Below are positions 11,691 to 24,100 of a DNA stretch of 64,000 bases, piece by piece (within the stretch, counting starts at the first letter, position 1; each line of letters begins with the position of its first letter). The DNA lies in NCBI RefSeq assembly GCF_003254395.2, contig NC_037642.1, forward strand, positions 2,574,501 to 2,638,500. Reading direction: 5' to 3'. Origin of the DNA: Apis mellifera. Lineage: Eukaryota; Arthropoda; Insecta; Hymenoptera; Apidae. Below the pieces are notes generated by a model. That model was not told where the DNA came from, searched no databases, and saw only the letters and a list, made by a program, of their open reading frames with translations. Both the position numbers and the translations under genes were made by a program.

Positions 11691-11716
11691 CTCTTTCTCT
11701 CTCTCTCTCTCTCTTT
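11691..11716. repeat. (CT)n microsatellite
   Basis: Near-pure CT dinucleotides over about 26 bases with one TTT interruption. On the minus strand this is GAGAG, the binding motif of insect GAGA factor. Confidence 0.9.
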
Positions 11717-11856
11717 TCTTCTGGTTCGCGTCGACAAACACGTAGCAGATTGTTGAAAAAAACGAGAAAGAAAGAGCAATGGAAATACTTTTTGATTGGC
11801 GGTGATTCGACGTCTATGTTGATGTATCTCGAATCAAAAGACTTTTCAAGTTTCTC

Positions 11857-11860
<4 letters not shown>

Positions 11861-11895
<35 letters not shown>
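11861..11895. repeat. (TC)n microsatellite
   Basis: About 17 TC dinucleotides with one TG interruption near the end, followed by a T-rich polypyrimidine tract to about 11,955. Confidence 0.9.
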
Positions 11896-12662
11896 TCTTT
11901 TTTGTTCCTTTTTCTCTCTATTTTTCTCCCTTTTCTTTTCTTTTTTTTTTTTTTTGCGTAAACAGAGGGATTCCACAACGGAACCAGCTGAAAAATATAT
12001 AGTCTTCGAACCCTGGCAGGATGATTCAATCGAAGTTACGAAACCGCTGACCAACTGGTGATTTTTCGATGGAAATTGAATGCCTTCCATTGAATGACGG
12101 GCAAAAATCAGCCGAGCTTTGTACATATACGGTGGTTACTTTATACATATGAAGTAACGTGCGATTCGAGAGAATGTTGCAATTCGAGCAACGAAAAGTT
12201 GGAATTAAATGTACGATATAAAACAATGGAGGAAAAGATTGTATTATAATCCTTCGATGATAAATTGGTCTTGCTTTTTAATATTTTTAACGAAGATATT
12301 TGTTCTTCGTTTCAATAAATGATAATAGTATCATTTTAAGGTAAAAATTTAAATTAAATTTGAAGAAAGAAATATTTAACTGAACAAATAATGATAATTG
12401 TTTAAAACATTTGAAACTAGGATTTCTTAAAAAAAAATTAATTACTTAAATAAAGAATGTACATAATTTCTTTATCCATAGCTTCGAAAAGAATGATTCA
12501 TTATAAATATTACTATAGAAATTTGAAATAAAACGAATTAAATTATAACGTTCATAAAATTAAATCTACATGTTACTTGTCTCATAAAAATAGTATTAAA
12601 GTGTTTCATTTATTTTTTCGTTCATTTCGTTCGTGGCGAAAAATGTATAATTTTGCGGTAAG

Positions 12663-12840
12663 TGATAGAGGACAACGCAGAATCGGGCGCTCCATTACTA
12701 GTGAAAAAACCATATAATAAGATATCGGAAGGAAGGAGAGCACATTTGAGTCTGGTTTCGCTGAAATTAGAAACGAAATCGGGCAAATATGAGGTACAGG
12801 TGGTTATTTCGGGGGATAACCGTAATTCTAAGCTTTTCGA
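12663..12840 (+). CDS. Weak internal-exon candidate (59 codons)
   Basis: An open frame runs through 178 bases, from an AG at 12661-12662 to a GTAAGA donor at 12841. The acceptor has a T-rich, AG-free stretch some 30-60 bases upstream. The phases would be 1 (entry) and 2 (exit). The peptide has coding-like composition, for example LSLVSLKLETKSGKYEVQVV in its second half, but no domain I recognise. No partner exon was found nearby. It may be a chance open frame in a GC-richer island. Confidence 0.15.
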
Positions 12841-13129
12841 GTAAGACCGTGGAATGAACGAAGGAAAAGAAAGAAAATGTCGAAATGATAGTGGTTCTGT
12901 TATTGGCGATATCGGTGGGTAATATCAGAGACACGCGATTTCTAGCTATTTCGTTTCAGAAACTAAAACGACATTCTCATATATATATTTTTTAATAACA
13001 AATCCATACGATATTTATAATAATTAATAATTAAAAATCTGTATAAACCTATCAAAAATAAAGAAAGAAATATTTCAATGATAGCATTATTCGACAAAAG
13101 AAAAATCAATTGGGAAAACAAAAATGTTA
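12841..13129. other. Short non-coding stretch with a small hydrophobic ORF
   Basis: An ATG at 12885 opens a 36-codon frame whose start MIVVLLLAISVG looks like a signal peptide. The following residues turn low-complexity and the only nearby intron would be about 42 nt, too short to be credible. I do not call it a gene. Confidence 0.4.
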
Positions 13130-13380
13130 TTTGTAAACTTTTTGACATGGAAAAATTACTATGGTATGAATGGCAGGAATCTTTGGATAATAAATACATT
13201 ATCGATAGAAATTTTGATACGGGATTGAAAAATGCAACTCCACTCCTGTAAATAATGTTTTCGTATTAAGAGATATTACTGTAAACTTTGTGACACGAAC
13301 AATAAATTACAACAAATGACAGCAATCTTTAGAGTGAACACAATAACGTAAATACATTATCGATAAACATTTTAAACACC
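13130..13380. repeat. Diverged tandem duplication, ~148-bp period
   Basis: Copy A (about 13130-13215) and copy B (about 13278-13375) share, in the same order, a TGTAAACTTTxTGACA block, a CAGxAATCTTT block and AAATACATTATCGATA. The matching TGTAAAC starts are at 13132 and 13280. Indels separate the blocks, so the duplication is old. A much weaker third copy may follow. Confidence 0.6.
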
Positions 13381-13399
13381 GAGAAAAATACAATGGCGC

Positions 13400-15944
13400 G
13401 TTTATCTGACACATAAATTACACAGATCTCCAGCTTGACAATTTTAACTTAACAACAAACAACCGCACGACAAACTATTACGGATTAAAGCAACAAATGA
13501 ATCATTGTACGATGAACATTCGTACAACGTCTCCGATATTTTCATCTACGATAAATCCTCGTCTTCTTCAAATCATTCTCTAAATGGAGGGATGGAAGTG
13601 CAAGCAAAATGGCGTCTTCGCGGCTCTTAAATATTTGATCGATAAAGATCGAAGCGATCATCGATCGGACGACAAAAAAAAATATAAATTTGCCCTGGAA
13701 AAGGAGGGGCGAACAAATCGTAAATTTTTCTTTCTTCCTTTCCTTTGTTTCACCCTCGTTTTTTTTTATTGCCCGTCGACAAATGGACGCGCGTTCGATA
13801 ACAATCAGAGAGAAGCGTGGGAGCAAAATATAGGAGAAGTAGCTAGTAGTAGTATTCCCGACCCGGCTTTATTTTAATCGTAAATCTTTACAATCCAGTG
13901 GAAAACAGATTAATGTGTCCATGCCGGCTCCTGTCTGCATAACGTCTCTCCCACGTTTATGCATATTGCGCCCACGAAAGGTTATATCGTAACTTCGAGC
14001 CGTAAACTCGTAATGCCTTTGAGAACGCCCATGCGATTTCGTTCTTATGCCCTCGTTATACGTATTTATCGTGAACGAAATAAACGTATGGCACTATGCT
14101 TCGATTAAACTGGGTTACGACACGAATATAACGATATAATTCGAAGAAATTTTTCTTCTTTTTTTTTTTTTTTTTAATTAAGGATTCTTAAAGTAATTTT
14201 TTTTGAAACAATCGTAGAAGTCCTCGTATATTTTATGAAGATTCGATTAATAAATCGTGTTATCAGCGATAGTTTCGTTTTATATATGAAGTATTATGGA
14301 TATGAATATTTTTTTATTAATGGAATATCAGTTCCAGAAGGTGAAATCGATTCTTAAATTGTTTAAGACCTTTTTTTTTTAGTATTATTTTGTAATGGTA
14401 CGAGATACAAAATAAAATTTCTAAGTTTTCGAGAAATTCAGAGTCATTGGATTTTGGAAATTTTAAATTTTACTGTACTTCACGAAAGAATGGGCAAATT
14501 TCTTAATATTTATTATATTTAGAATTTTATTTTTTAATTGATTTGACATCTCTCCATTAAATTAGAAAAGGTTAATTCTAAAAGAGGAATTTTTACAGAA
14601 AATTTATCATTTGGATTCAGTTTTACGTTTTATCTTGTATATCTTGGTTATTTTGAATATTTTTTGAAATGAATAAAAAAACTTTTTGAAATTTTTCTAT
14701 GATATATAATATTTTAAAAATGTAGTGAAAGGAATTTTGACCCAAATTATGTGGATGGTTGGAAAGAAGATTCCGGCAAAAAAAAAAAGAACAAATTTTT
14801 GAAATACTGAAATATGAAATGAGTTTGTTTAAACATTTTCCAAAAATGTCTCAAAAATACTATGAGAAAACTGTGTAAGAATCACAAGAAAAAATCATTT
14901 TAAAATTCTAATTAATTCTTTAATTATAATCAAATATCGTTGTACGATCTCAAACTTTTCGAAAAATGTTTTATGATATGATTCACGTTTCAGATAAATG
15001 AATTCGATTTTAATTCCTATCATATTAAATCTAATAGAAAAAATATTTCAAACTCGTATCTTATAAATCTATTTTTCATTTCAATTTCACATTAAACATA
15101 ATCAAATAATTAATTGAATATCATCGATCAATAGCGCTATCTCATTGTATTAATCGAGTAACAAAATAATATTTAAAAAATAAAATAATATCGTAACAAG
15201 AGGAATGGCAGCAATTTTATGAATGGACGGTAATCAGATCCTATAATTTCGAAAAATAAAATTTCAACAATGTCGCAGCTATCGCATTCGTAAATATCAT
15301 AAATTTGCATAATTCTTCTCGCGAAAGTGAATTCCATGTGTGCAACAATTATGATCGGCGGCGATTGCACGCCGCGCTTTACATCGAGCGTACCACTTGA
15401 AAATAATTTAACCACGGCGATTTTCCTGCACCGTTAATTACAAAGCGGTATACTACGTAGTCATGCCTCGTTAATACGATTGCAATTATCTCGACAAGTG
15501 TCATTACTAAGAGCAATGAAAATAATTAACAATGGCGTAACAACGGGAAACACACATTGAAGCTCTCTCCAATATATCATATTGTCGATTTTTAAACAAG
15601 TTCGTATATATTTTTTTCAAAAATCTGATTGTAATATGTAAATGAGCGAATATTTGACTTGGTTTCGAAATGTTACCAGGCGTTATTATAACTTTTGTCG
15701 AAAAATGGAATTTCGAGAATTATTCGTACTATTAAAAATTTCAAATTCAAATTTATAAAAAACGAAAATTTGAATAAATTTTCGTGCAGAGATATATATA
15801 TATATATAAAATCGACGATCGAAAATTTCGAAATCTAACTAAAGAACTTTTTGAATCAATTTAAAAGTCTAATTTATCATTAGTAAGATCGTTGTAAGCA
15901 ATATTCTTCTTGAAACAAACATATTACTCTACGTAATTGGTTTC
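13400..15944. other. AT-rich non-coding stretch
   Basis: No gene is supported. A small perfect hairpin lies at 13505-13527 (TTGTACGA / TCGTACAA, 7-base loop). A GC-richer island at about 13,880-14,100 has no convincing frame. Confidence 0.6.
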
Positions 15945-16290
15945 AAAACTCGATTAAACTCTATTAAAATTACTAAAACTTTGAGCCGCTATAACTCGGA
16001 AGATAACAATTTTCTATCAGTGAATCAAAGATTATTAAAAACACGAAACTATCCCATTTCATCTATCCTATTACTATTTCTGGATAATACTTTCCTAAAA
16101 TATCATGTATAGAAACAATTTCTAATAATTTACCAAAACTCGATTAAACCCTTTAAAAATTAATGCAACTTTAAAATTCTGTAATTCAGAAGAAAATGAT
16201 TTTCGATCGATGAATCAGGGATCGTTAGAAGCACAAGGCTTTAACCTTTAAAATGCATTTTTATTTATCGCGATATCTCAATCGGTTCAC
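15945..16290. repeat. Diverged tandem duplication, 190-bp period
   Basis: AAAACTCGATTAAAC starts at 15945 and again at 16135, exactly 190 bases apart. Similarity continues through an ACTTT block, a C(T/TG)ATAACTC- or TGTAATTC-like block, a GATxATTTTC(T)ATC block and a GTGAATCA/ATGAATCAGGGAT block. The copies differ at many positions. The phrase CTATAACTC is shared with the repeat at 63.4 kb, so both may belong to one dispersed family. Confidence 0.6.
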
Positions 16291-19200
16291 GAGATATCCT
16301 TTTTTTTGTAAAGGAAAAGGATCAATTTTTAATCTTTACTATCTTTCTCATTTGTTTCGATCTCTCACTCGCGCTTCGTCTGAGCTATGCCAAAATCTAG
16401 ACACGTGTAGATGAGATTTCTGGAAAAAGATATTTCCAAGAAAAAATATAGGATTCTCATTCACAATTTCTGCATAGTCTTAAACATTATGAGTTTGCAC
16501 ATCTCGTTTACTGATCGAGATATCAAGATAAAAAATGAATTTTGAATAGTATAATATATAATTTGAAACTTTGAATGAATCTATTGATAAAGATTTCGTT
16601 TACAACTTGTATTTAAATTATTTAAAAAATAATTTCATTCATTGTTGAAATAATATTCCTAATAAAAATCAATACTTTTTATTAATTATTATACAATTGA
16701 ATACGAAAGAAAAAGAATACGAAACACATTATACAATTTTCAAGCAAAAGATATTTTTTACTTCTCGGCAAAAATCCAACAAGTTCTCGACTCGACTAAT
16801 ATCGATTCGAACGAAATGATAACAACTCCCATTCTTCCCATTCTTCTCAAGTAACAAAAAAGACAGCAGAATCCGACCTCTTCCTGGTATCTGACCTGGT
16901 ATCAATTCCCTTCCCCAATGTTAAAAGCTTTAATTCTCGAATGAACAACCTAGATATACACTATATATACACACATTTGATTGAATCGTTTCTATCTTGA
17001 TGCGCATATTCTTTTCGATGCGCGTGTATGGAGAAGGCGAGTATAAACGAGTGAATAAAAGTGGATACATCCGTGGTTGTTCGACGAGTAAACGCGATCC
17101 ATTGCGGGCTTCCGGCATCCTTGTGTGTACACACAAGCTCGTACGTACGCGCCGACATATATATACCCAAGTCTCTCTGTGTGCGTTGGTAAATACATTC
17201 GATTTATTGGAGAACGCGATAGGGCAGCTCGAAAGGGCCATACGCTTCCTACTCTCCAATGATACCTAAAGCCTCTTTTTCCAAAGGGCTCATTCGCGTT
17301 TTGTTGTTGTGCTTTTCGCTATCGATCGATTCTTTTTCCTTTTTTTCTTTCTTCTTTCTTCTTTTTTCTTCTTCTCGCCTCTCATACACGCGTATCGAGA
17401 AGGATCCATAAAAATTTTTATTCGGAAATTAACAGGTTCGGCCTTCTTCTTTCGTTTCTCTCTTCAATACGAGAACTCAAGACCAGCTATAATAATCTCA
17501 TATTGTATATAAAATTGATACCATTACGATTCCTTTATACTTCGTGGAAGTTTCCTTCTCTAATATTTTTTTCTAAGATTAATAATAAACTCGCAAGATG
17601 ATGACACCGTATGTTACATCAAAAAAAGGAAACTACAGGGAAAAAAAAAAAAAGAAATTGAACGCCTCTCACGAGAAGTGAAGAGATATACTCGCCGCGT
17701 AAATCATGCAATTTAATTTTGTCGGATACCTCTTCCTCCGCGAGATATACGATAAAATAAAATATGAAACGAAAGTAATATTCTATAGTCTCCATTAATG
17801 AAATGGAATTATGTAAAAATGCATTAGAAAATTAAGTAAAATAAGTTCGTGAAAAAAAAAGCTGAGTGGGTTTTATTTTTTGAATAATATTCGTGATTAA
17901 AGCAGATTAAAAATAATTAATAAATTAAAATAAAGAAACCTCGTGTATCCCAAATAGTTGACAGCTTCGATTCGAGGATGAACGAGCTCTGTTTTTAATA
18001 ATTCTCTGATCATCTAACTTTCGAAAAAAAATACGTAAAAATTGCACGGCATATATCACGCATTTGGCTAGTTAAGTTTGCTTTGGAGAAAAGTTTCCTC
18101 GAACGAGAACCATATTGTAAATTAGACATTGCCACGTGAACTTTATCCACCAACTTGGCGTTGTTTTCAACTTTGACAAACGCGTTACACCCACCATAGA
18201 ATATTCTCACGGCACTGTTTTCGCAATAAGCATTTTTCTCCTCAACACCCTATCCTCCCCTTTCTTCTCGCGCCTATCTCCTCCTCCACTTCCCCTTTAT
18301 TAAAGGATCTCGCGGATCCTTTATATATATATATCTTCCCTCCTTTCACGTTGTTCTCCATTCCGTCTTTCGCTTTGCGACATTCACTGATATCCCTTTG
18401 AGTGGGCTGTTCATCCATTGAAACGATTTTTTGCAACGACCTTTGCACGGGATTTGTATTATTCTCGTTGCGAGAGATCGATTTATCGAAGTGATAATGC
18501 AAGGCAGGGGAGGTGGGATGAAATGTTAAATTGATATTGACGAGGTTGCAGGAATTTTGGAGCGATACATCATTGTGTATTCTTACTTATTTGAAAATTT
18601 CTTTGAAACTTTTATGTATTTGAAGAAGTAAGGAATTTGAAAAATATCTTTAATTTTGTGTAACAGAAGGAGAAATTATTAATAAAGAATTGTTGTTGGT
18701 AAAACGTGAATTTATAATTGGAAATTAAATTATTATCTTCACTTTCTGGAAAATATTTGTTGTTCCTTTTTTTTAGAGAGTAAAAACTCGCATTTGTTTT
18801 AACAAATGTTTTGTCAACATTTTATATAAATTCGAAATAAAATGTTTTTTAAATTTTATTTCATAGAGTAGGACGAATTTTAAAATAATCCGTATTATCA
18901 TAACATTTCTGGTTTTTCGTATTTATCTTTCATCTATTTGTTCTTTTCATTACACACGTATATTTACCGTGTTTACCAGTTCAATTGCATCCAAATATAA
19001 TCCGATTAATACGATGATTAAACTTATGTAAAAAAAAATACACGGATCTTTTATTAAATGACAGTAGAAAATTTTTTTTTTAATGAAAACAACGGAAACG
19101 GAAGAAAATATTTAAAATTTCAAAGGAATAACAAATCGATATTAAATGTAATTGTTACAAATTTGCATGCAAGATCTAAAAAAGCGTTTAATGTGAAAAA

Positions 19201-21060
19201 TGAAAGTAATCATTCTTGTTTCTTGCAAAATCAAACAAAATTTAAATGAATATAAACAAATAAATGTAAATACGCGCATTTCAAATGGCTGTTAACCGAA
19301 AAATATAGGGGAAAATAATCTCTGATTCGCCGCGATTAATACACAAATTTCAATTTACAGTGTAAATGTTTTTGCTTCGATTTTTAATCTCCTTTTTTTT
19401 CCTTTTTTTTTCTTTTTTTTTTTTTTCCATAATCTGTTTCGCTGCGGCATTCAACAGTGGTCCAACAAATACGATCCACATTAATTCCGGAACATTGAAG
19501 GGGAATTAACATTTCATCTATTTGGAACTGGAAACACGTCGCCTCTCTTTTCTTGTTACTCCATTAACTGGAGTCATTAGTTCGTTACAGCCGTGCTCTC
19601 GTTTGTTCGTAAGTTTCAATTTTAATCTTCGATTTCGATTTACCAATTTATAAGTTTCGCCATAAATTTCGGTGTATTTTTAAAAAAAATTTTTAAATCG
19701 AAGAAGGTATTACTATTGAATTCTTTTCATCGTCGAAGCTAGGCTTTACTTCTTCTTCTTTTTCTTCTTTTTTTCTATTACCAAAGAGAAAAAAATGATT
19801 CAATGATTCATTCAAGTTCTTTTAATCTCTTTGACAAAACGTATTTCATGAATTAAAATTTTCTTTTTGTTATTTTCCAACATTAACTATTCTTCTTCAA
19901 CTTTAAATTTTTTTATTAAAACATACCATTTTTAAAATTTTGTATTGCATTAAAATTTATTTTTGTCGTCATTGTAATTGCATTGTCCAAAAATCAAAGA
20001 TATCAATAGTGGATACAAAATAGAATCACGAAAACCACAAAACGAAAACTTGTTACGTTTGATAGTGAAGGGAGACAGGGGATGATATTCTCTTTCGAGA
20101 ACATGAAATTGTTAGGAAGATGTAACGTAAATGGAATTGGAACTCGATTAAATTGCATCATGCTGTATTCTTCAAAGGATGGAGAAATATAGGCACCATA
20201 GAGCGTATTTCATGAAAATTGGAATCATTTTGCCTGGAAACAAAAGATTTTCTAATCCCTACAAAATAATATTTGTAAAAAAACAAACGTTCTGCGAATT
20301 ATTCTTAATTTAGTTTCGTTATCCAAAAAAAAAATCCAAACAAGGAAGGATTCGAATTAAAATTTTTGTATGTTACAATTATTAAATGAAATTTTCTTTT
20401 TATAAGTATGATATCTAATTTATTTATATAAATTCAAAAATTAAATGAAATAAAATCAAATTTAAACTTGTAAAAATCCTATGTAAATTGAATATTGAAC
20501 AAAACAATGTGTTTTACACATTATAAACTGAAATTTTATGATCATTTTGCTTACTATCCATTTTTAAAATATATTATCTTTACATTATATGTATCATCTT
20601 TCTATGTACTATATTAATATACTATATTGGATATGAAAGAATGTATGAAATCTTGAATTTTAGAAATTAAAACGAGTACAAAATTTGTTATTCTACAAAA
20701 ATTAAGTTTTAAACAATTTAAACTTGCGTTAGATAAATCGGAGACAATTCGTTTCGATCCTTGAAAAATTATTAAAATTTTTCGCAGACACAGAAAGAGT
20801 ATTTCTTTTTAACCCAATAAAAAAATTGAATCGAAATTTTCCTTCCTGTAATTTCACTTAATTTCTAACTAATCAAGAGGACGTATCTTGAATACAGAGA
20901 AATATATAAATCTCGCGACACAAACATGATCCAAACTAGTAATTTCTCTTCGAGCTTCGATTAATCCCCCATTAATCAAGATCCCGTTTCTCCACGAGTA
21001 ATTTCACATTTTGAAAAATATCATCTGGAAAAAGACGCGATATATATCCCTTCGTCCCGA
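16291..21060. other. Non-coding stretch, islands at 16.85-17.48 and 18.2-18.5 kb
   Basis: I see no gene. Overlapping frames on both strands at 16,930-17,270 and 18,240-18,500 reflect GC-richer, repeat-containing DNA. A perfect 9-bp hairpin TAAAGGATC / GATCCTTTA with loop TCGCG lies at 18301-18323. TTAATTCC (19481-19488) faces GGAATTAA (19502-19509). Confidence 0.6.
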
Positions 21061-21061
21061 T

Positions 21062-21113
21062 CCGCCCCCGTAATTGCACGGATTAATTTGAACCGAGCGC
21101 TCACGGAGGGCGG
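21062..21113. other. GC-rich hairpin
   Basis: CCGCCCCCGT (21062-21071) pairs with ACGGAGGGCGG (21103-21113) with one bulged A at 21107, giving 10 bp. Inside, CGG 79-81 and CCG 93-95 (offset 21000) can extend the stem. The hairpin lies in a GC island (about 21,030-21,500) that is otherwise open on the minus strand. Confidence 0.45.
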
Positions 21114-21169
21114 CGACCGAGTGGGGGTGGTTTCCTCTGACAACGACCAGTTCCGGTTGTCTGGTTCTC

Positions 21170-21194
21170 CCCACGGCGTGTAACCGGCCGTGGG
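21170..21194. other. Perfect 8-bp GC hairpin
   Basis: CCCACGGC (21170-21177) pairs with GCCGTGGG (21187-21194) across a 9-base loop. It is 57 bases downstream of the previous hairpin in the same island. Confidence 0.5.
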
Positions 21195-24100
21195 TGGCAA
21201 TCGCGGTGCGAGGGAAGAAGTTAATTGAAAATAAGATAACGCCCGGTATCGAGGATTGCATCCTGCCAGCCGGGCTGGAACCAGAGTTTCGAGAAACTGG
21301 ACGGGCGGACTTGAAGGGGGTGGATAGGTTGCAGGAACGGTGGATAGGTTGAAATACAATCCTTTAATTAAGTCTTGCTGCTGAAACTGCAGCGTGGAAA
21401 ACACAGACGGAATTATTGGCCCGCTGATGAGAATATCAAGGGAATGGACGTCTACAGAAGTAATTGCTCATTGGGGAGGGAGGTTTTGAGGATTGGGGGA
21501 GGGAGAGGGGGAATTTCATGGAACATGGTGGTTTGATAGAATGTAAGGGAATTTTGGAATATGAAAATATGAAAATTAGAAAGGGTATTTCTCTTTTTTT
21601 AAATACAGAGTTTAATAATAATATATTAATTTTATGTTTCAATTCAAATATTTTATATTCGCAAGATTGTATTTGTGAATGAATTTCTGTATCGTGGGAT
21701 AGGATTCGAAATACTATCCTGAGCTTTCCAAATTGAAAATTAACAGACTTCCTATTATTTATAAATAAAACTGTTTCATAATTTTGAAGTATAAAGAGAT
21801 ACGGTCAATCTTTCGCTTACAAACTCGTTATATTTCCAGTATTTGAACAAACAACTTTTATAATTTCTCTTTAAAGAATCGTAATATTATTTTTAACCAA
21901 ATTATCCCTAATTAATAAGTACTCTTTTCGAAATTTTTCAAGTTTGTATTTGTATAAAATATTCTAAAACAGATACAAGAGTTGATCGTTTATATTTTGA
22001 TAAATAAACCTTTGCATAACTAACTTTTGTGCTTGCTTTAAAAACATTCCACGCTGAAATTAACAAACGTAAATTAACTCAATAAATTAACTCAAAAATA
22101 CTCAAAAAAGAAAAGATCTATTCGCGAATTTTATTTCTTCGCTTTCACCATCTTTTCCAGAATGAAATTAAAATTTGGATTCGAGTTTCTTAATCTCTCG
22201 TCTCAGACTCACGTTTGAACACTCACGTATTGATATATTCCTCCCCTCCAAACATCAGACCGATGGATCGGATTAAAGATTCACAGTCAGACATATGTCG
22301 ATCCTTGCGCGGCCCATTATGCGCGTCGTATCGTAAAGTTCATGCGGCGCTACCAACGAAACGGAAGAAAATAACTAGGGGACTTGACATACGGCATGAA
22401 CCGATGTAACACCGCTTCCATTGAAATATTCACGAGGCCCTGTGTGTGTTATCGATCTGGCCGCGTGCACAACCGAACGATTCGAAACATACGTGGGATG
22501 CTGCTATCAATAAAATATCACGCGAACAATGTATGCTCGCCTCCTTCCGACTGCTAGCAGCCGGCTTTTACATCGTATTCCTTTTCAAACCGATTGTCGT
22601 TGTGTTTCGCCTCGCTTCAGGGAAACGATTTTACGCCAAATTTTTAAATAAACGATTCGATGTTTCGGCCAAATATGTTTATCATTAATCGAGATTTTTT
22701 TTCATTGAAATTCTTGGAGATTCGATAATTGGAGCTATAAAGGAAAAGAGTCTCTTCTTGGTAATGAAAGAAATTAAAATGATGATTTTGTAAAGTTATT
22801 TCTAAAGTTTGAATCAAGTAAGAGGATCAATTTATTGTTATTAATTGGAAATAATAATTCTGATTCGTCTTTTGAAGTATAATTAGGAAGAAGTAGTTTC
22901 TATCAAAATTTTGATAATAATTTTGAGATTAAAATATCTTATGCTTGACGGACAACACGCAAAGTCCATTTAAACAGAATTTACACGGATAGAGATACAT
23001 AGAATAAGATCTCGGGATGATTTTCCATGAGGAAGTTTTAATCAGTTTTAATTATCTTAAATTTCAAATCCAATAACCATCAGTCACAAAGCCGATAAAC
23101 AAGATTATTTCGACGCGATTCACACGGCGCAAAATTAATTCTCTAATGGGACACATTGATCTACTATTATTGCGAAACTATTTGAATATATCTAATATGT
23201 ACGTGTTCAATTTCAAACGGGATTCACGATTCGCTCAAATCGATATTCTTGCTTAAATTTAATATTTTAAATCGTGTATCGCTCTTGATGATCCACGAGG
23301 CAAGTTTAATTCAGATCTAGGAAGAATAAAGATTGGAAATTATTGGTAATTCATTTTTTTCACTCGAATAATTTGATATTAGCCAGAAAAATAATGCCAA
23401 TAATTCCTCTATTTTCTAGACAAAAGAATTATTGTTACTTCAATATCTTTTATAAATAATTTCTTTACTGTATTTTCCTAAAGTTCAATTTCATTCATTT
23501 CTTGATATTCACTTGCTCTCCTTCTTCTTCTTTGTCTCCCTCAACTTCTTTCATTAAACTGACCAATGTTTAACCATCCATCCCCAACTTTTTTTAAATC
23601 AATCCTTTCCATGAATTGAAAATCGTTTCCAGAGTCTTTAAAATTCTCGTTCAAAGTTAATCTTCTTGACCTTCTTATTCAACTCTTGAATCTTCTTGAT
23701 TTCCCAGTTTTCCAGTTCGTGACTACTTATACATTGTTTTCCTCGAGTAAGGTTAATATTAAATCCGACCAATTCACGGTTGTCTTTCTTTTTTTTTTAA
23801 TAATTTCTTGCACGATCACGCGCCTTTCATTAATCAGACACGTGAAAAATTGTTCACAAATTACAACTACAGCGCTCTCTATCGATATCCACCATCCTCC
23901 ATCATTAAACTCGAGTTGAAAGAGCAAGCAAACGAGGCTTCTTCCTCTTAAAAGCGCGATCACTGCCCGAAGGCACATTCAGTGGTAGAGATTTAACAGA
24001 AGAGCAGTTCGTTTTGCTATTTCATCCCGTGATTCAAATATTATTATCTTTTAGATTTTTATTCTCGTTATTATCCATGGTTAAAAAAATATTTCACATG

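Larger units (their letters stand above)
10468..12662. other. Non-coding stretch with a GC-richer island at 10.97-11.36 kb
   Basis: No gene is supported. The island at about 10,970-11,360 is open on both strands for about 60 codons, without a choice between them. The long open frames across 11,600-12,126 arise from the CT-rich low-complexity sequence described below. Confidence 0.6.

Noticed and set aside
11600..12126. 153- and 171-codon ORFs on opposite strands
   Set aside because: Both run through CT/GA microsatellites and polypyrimidine tracts; low-complexity artefacts.
12885..12995. ATG with signal-peptide-like MIVVLLLAISVG
   Set aside because: Frame soon turns low-complexity, and the only nearby intron would be about 42 nt.
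21021..21404. 127-codon minus-strand ORF
   Set aside because: Stop-poor GC-rich, hairpin-containing DNA; proline/serine-rich, no domain, another minus frame also open.
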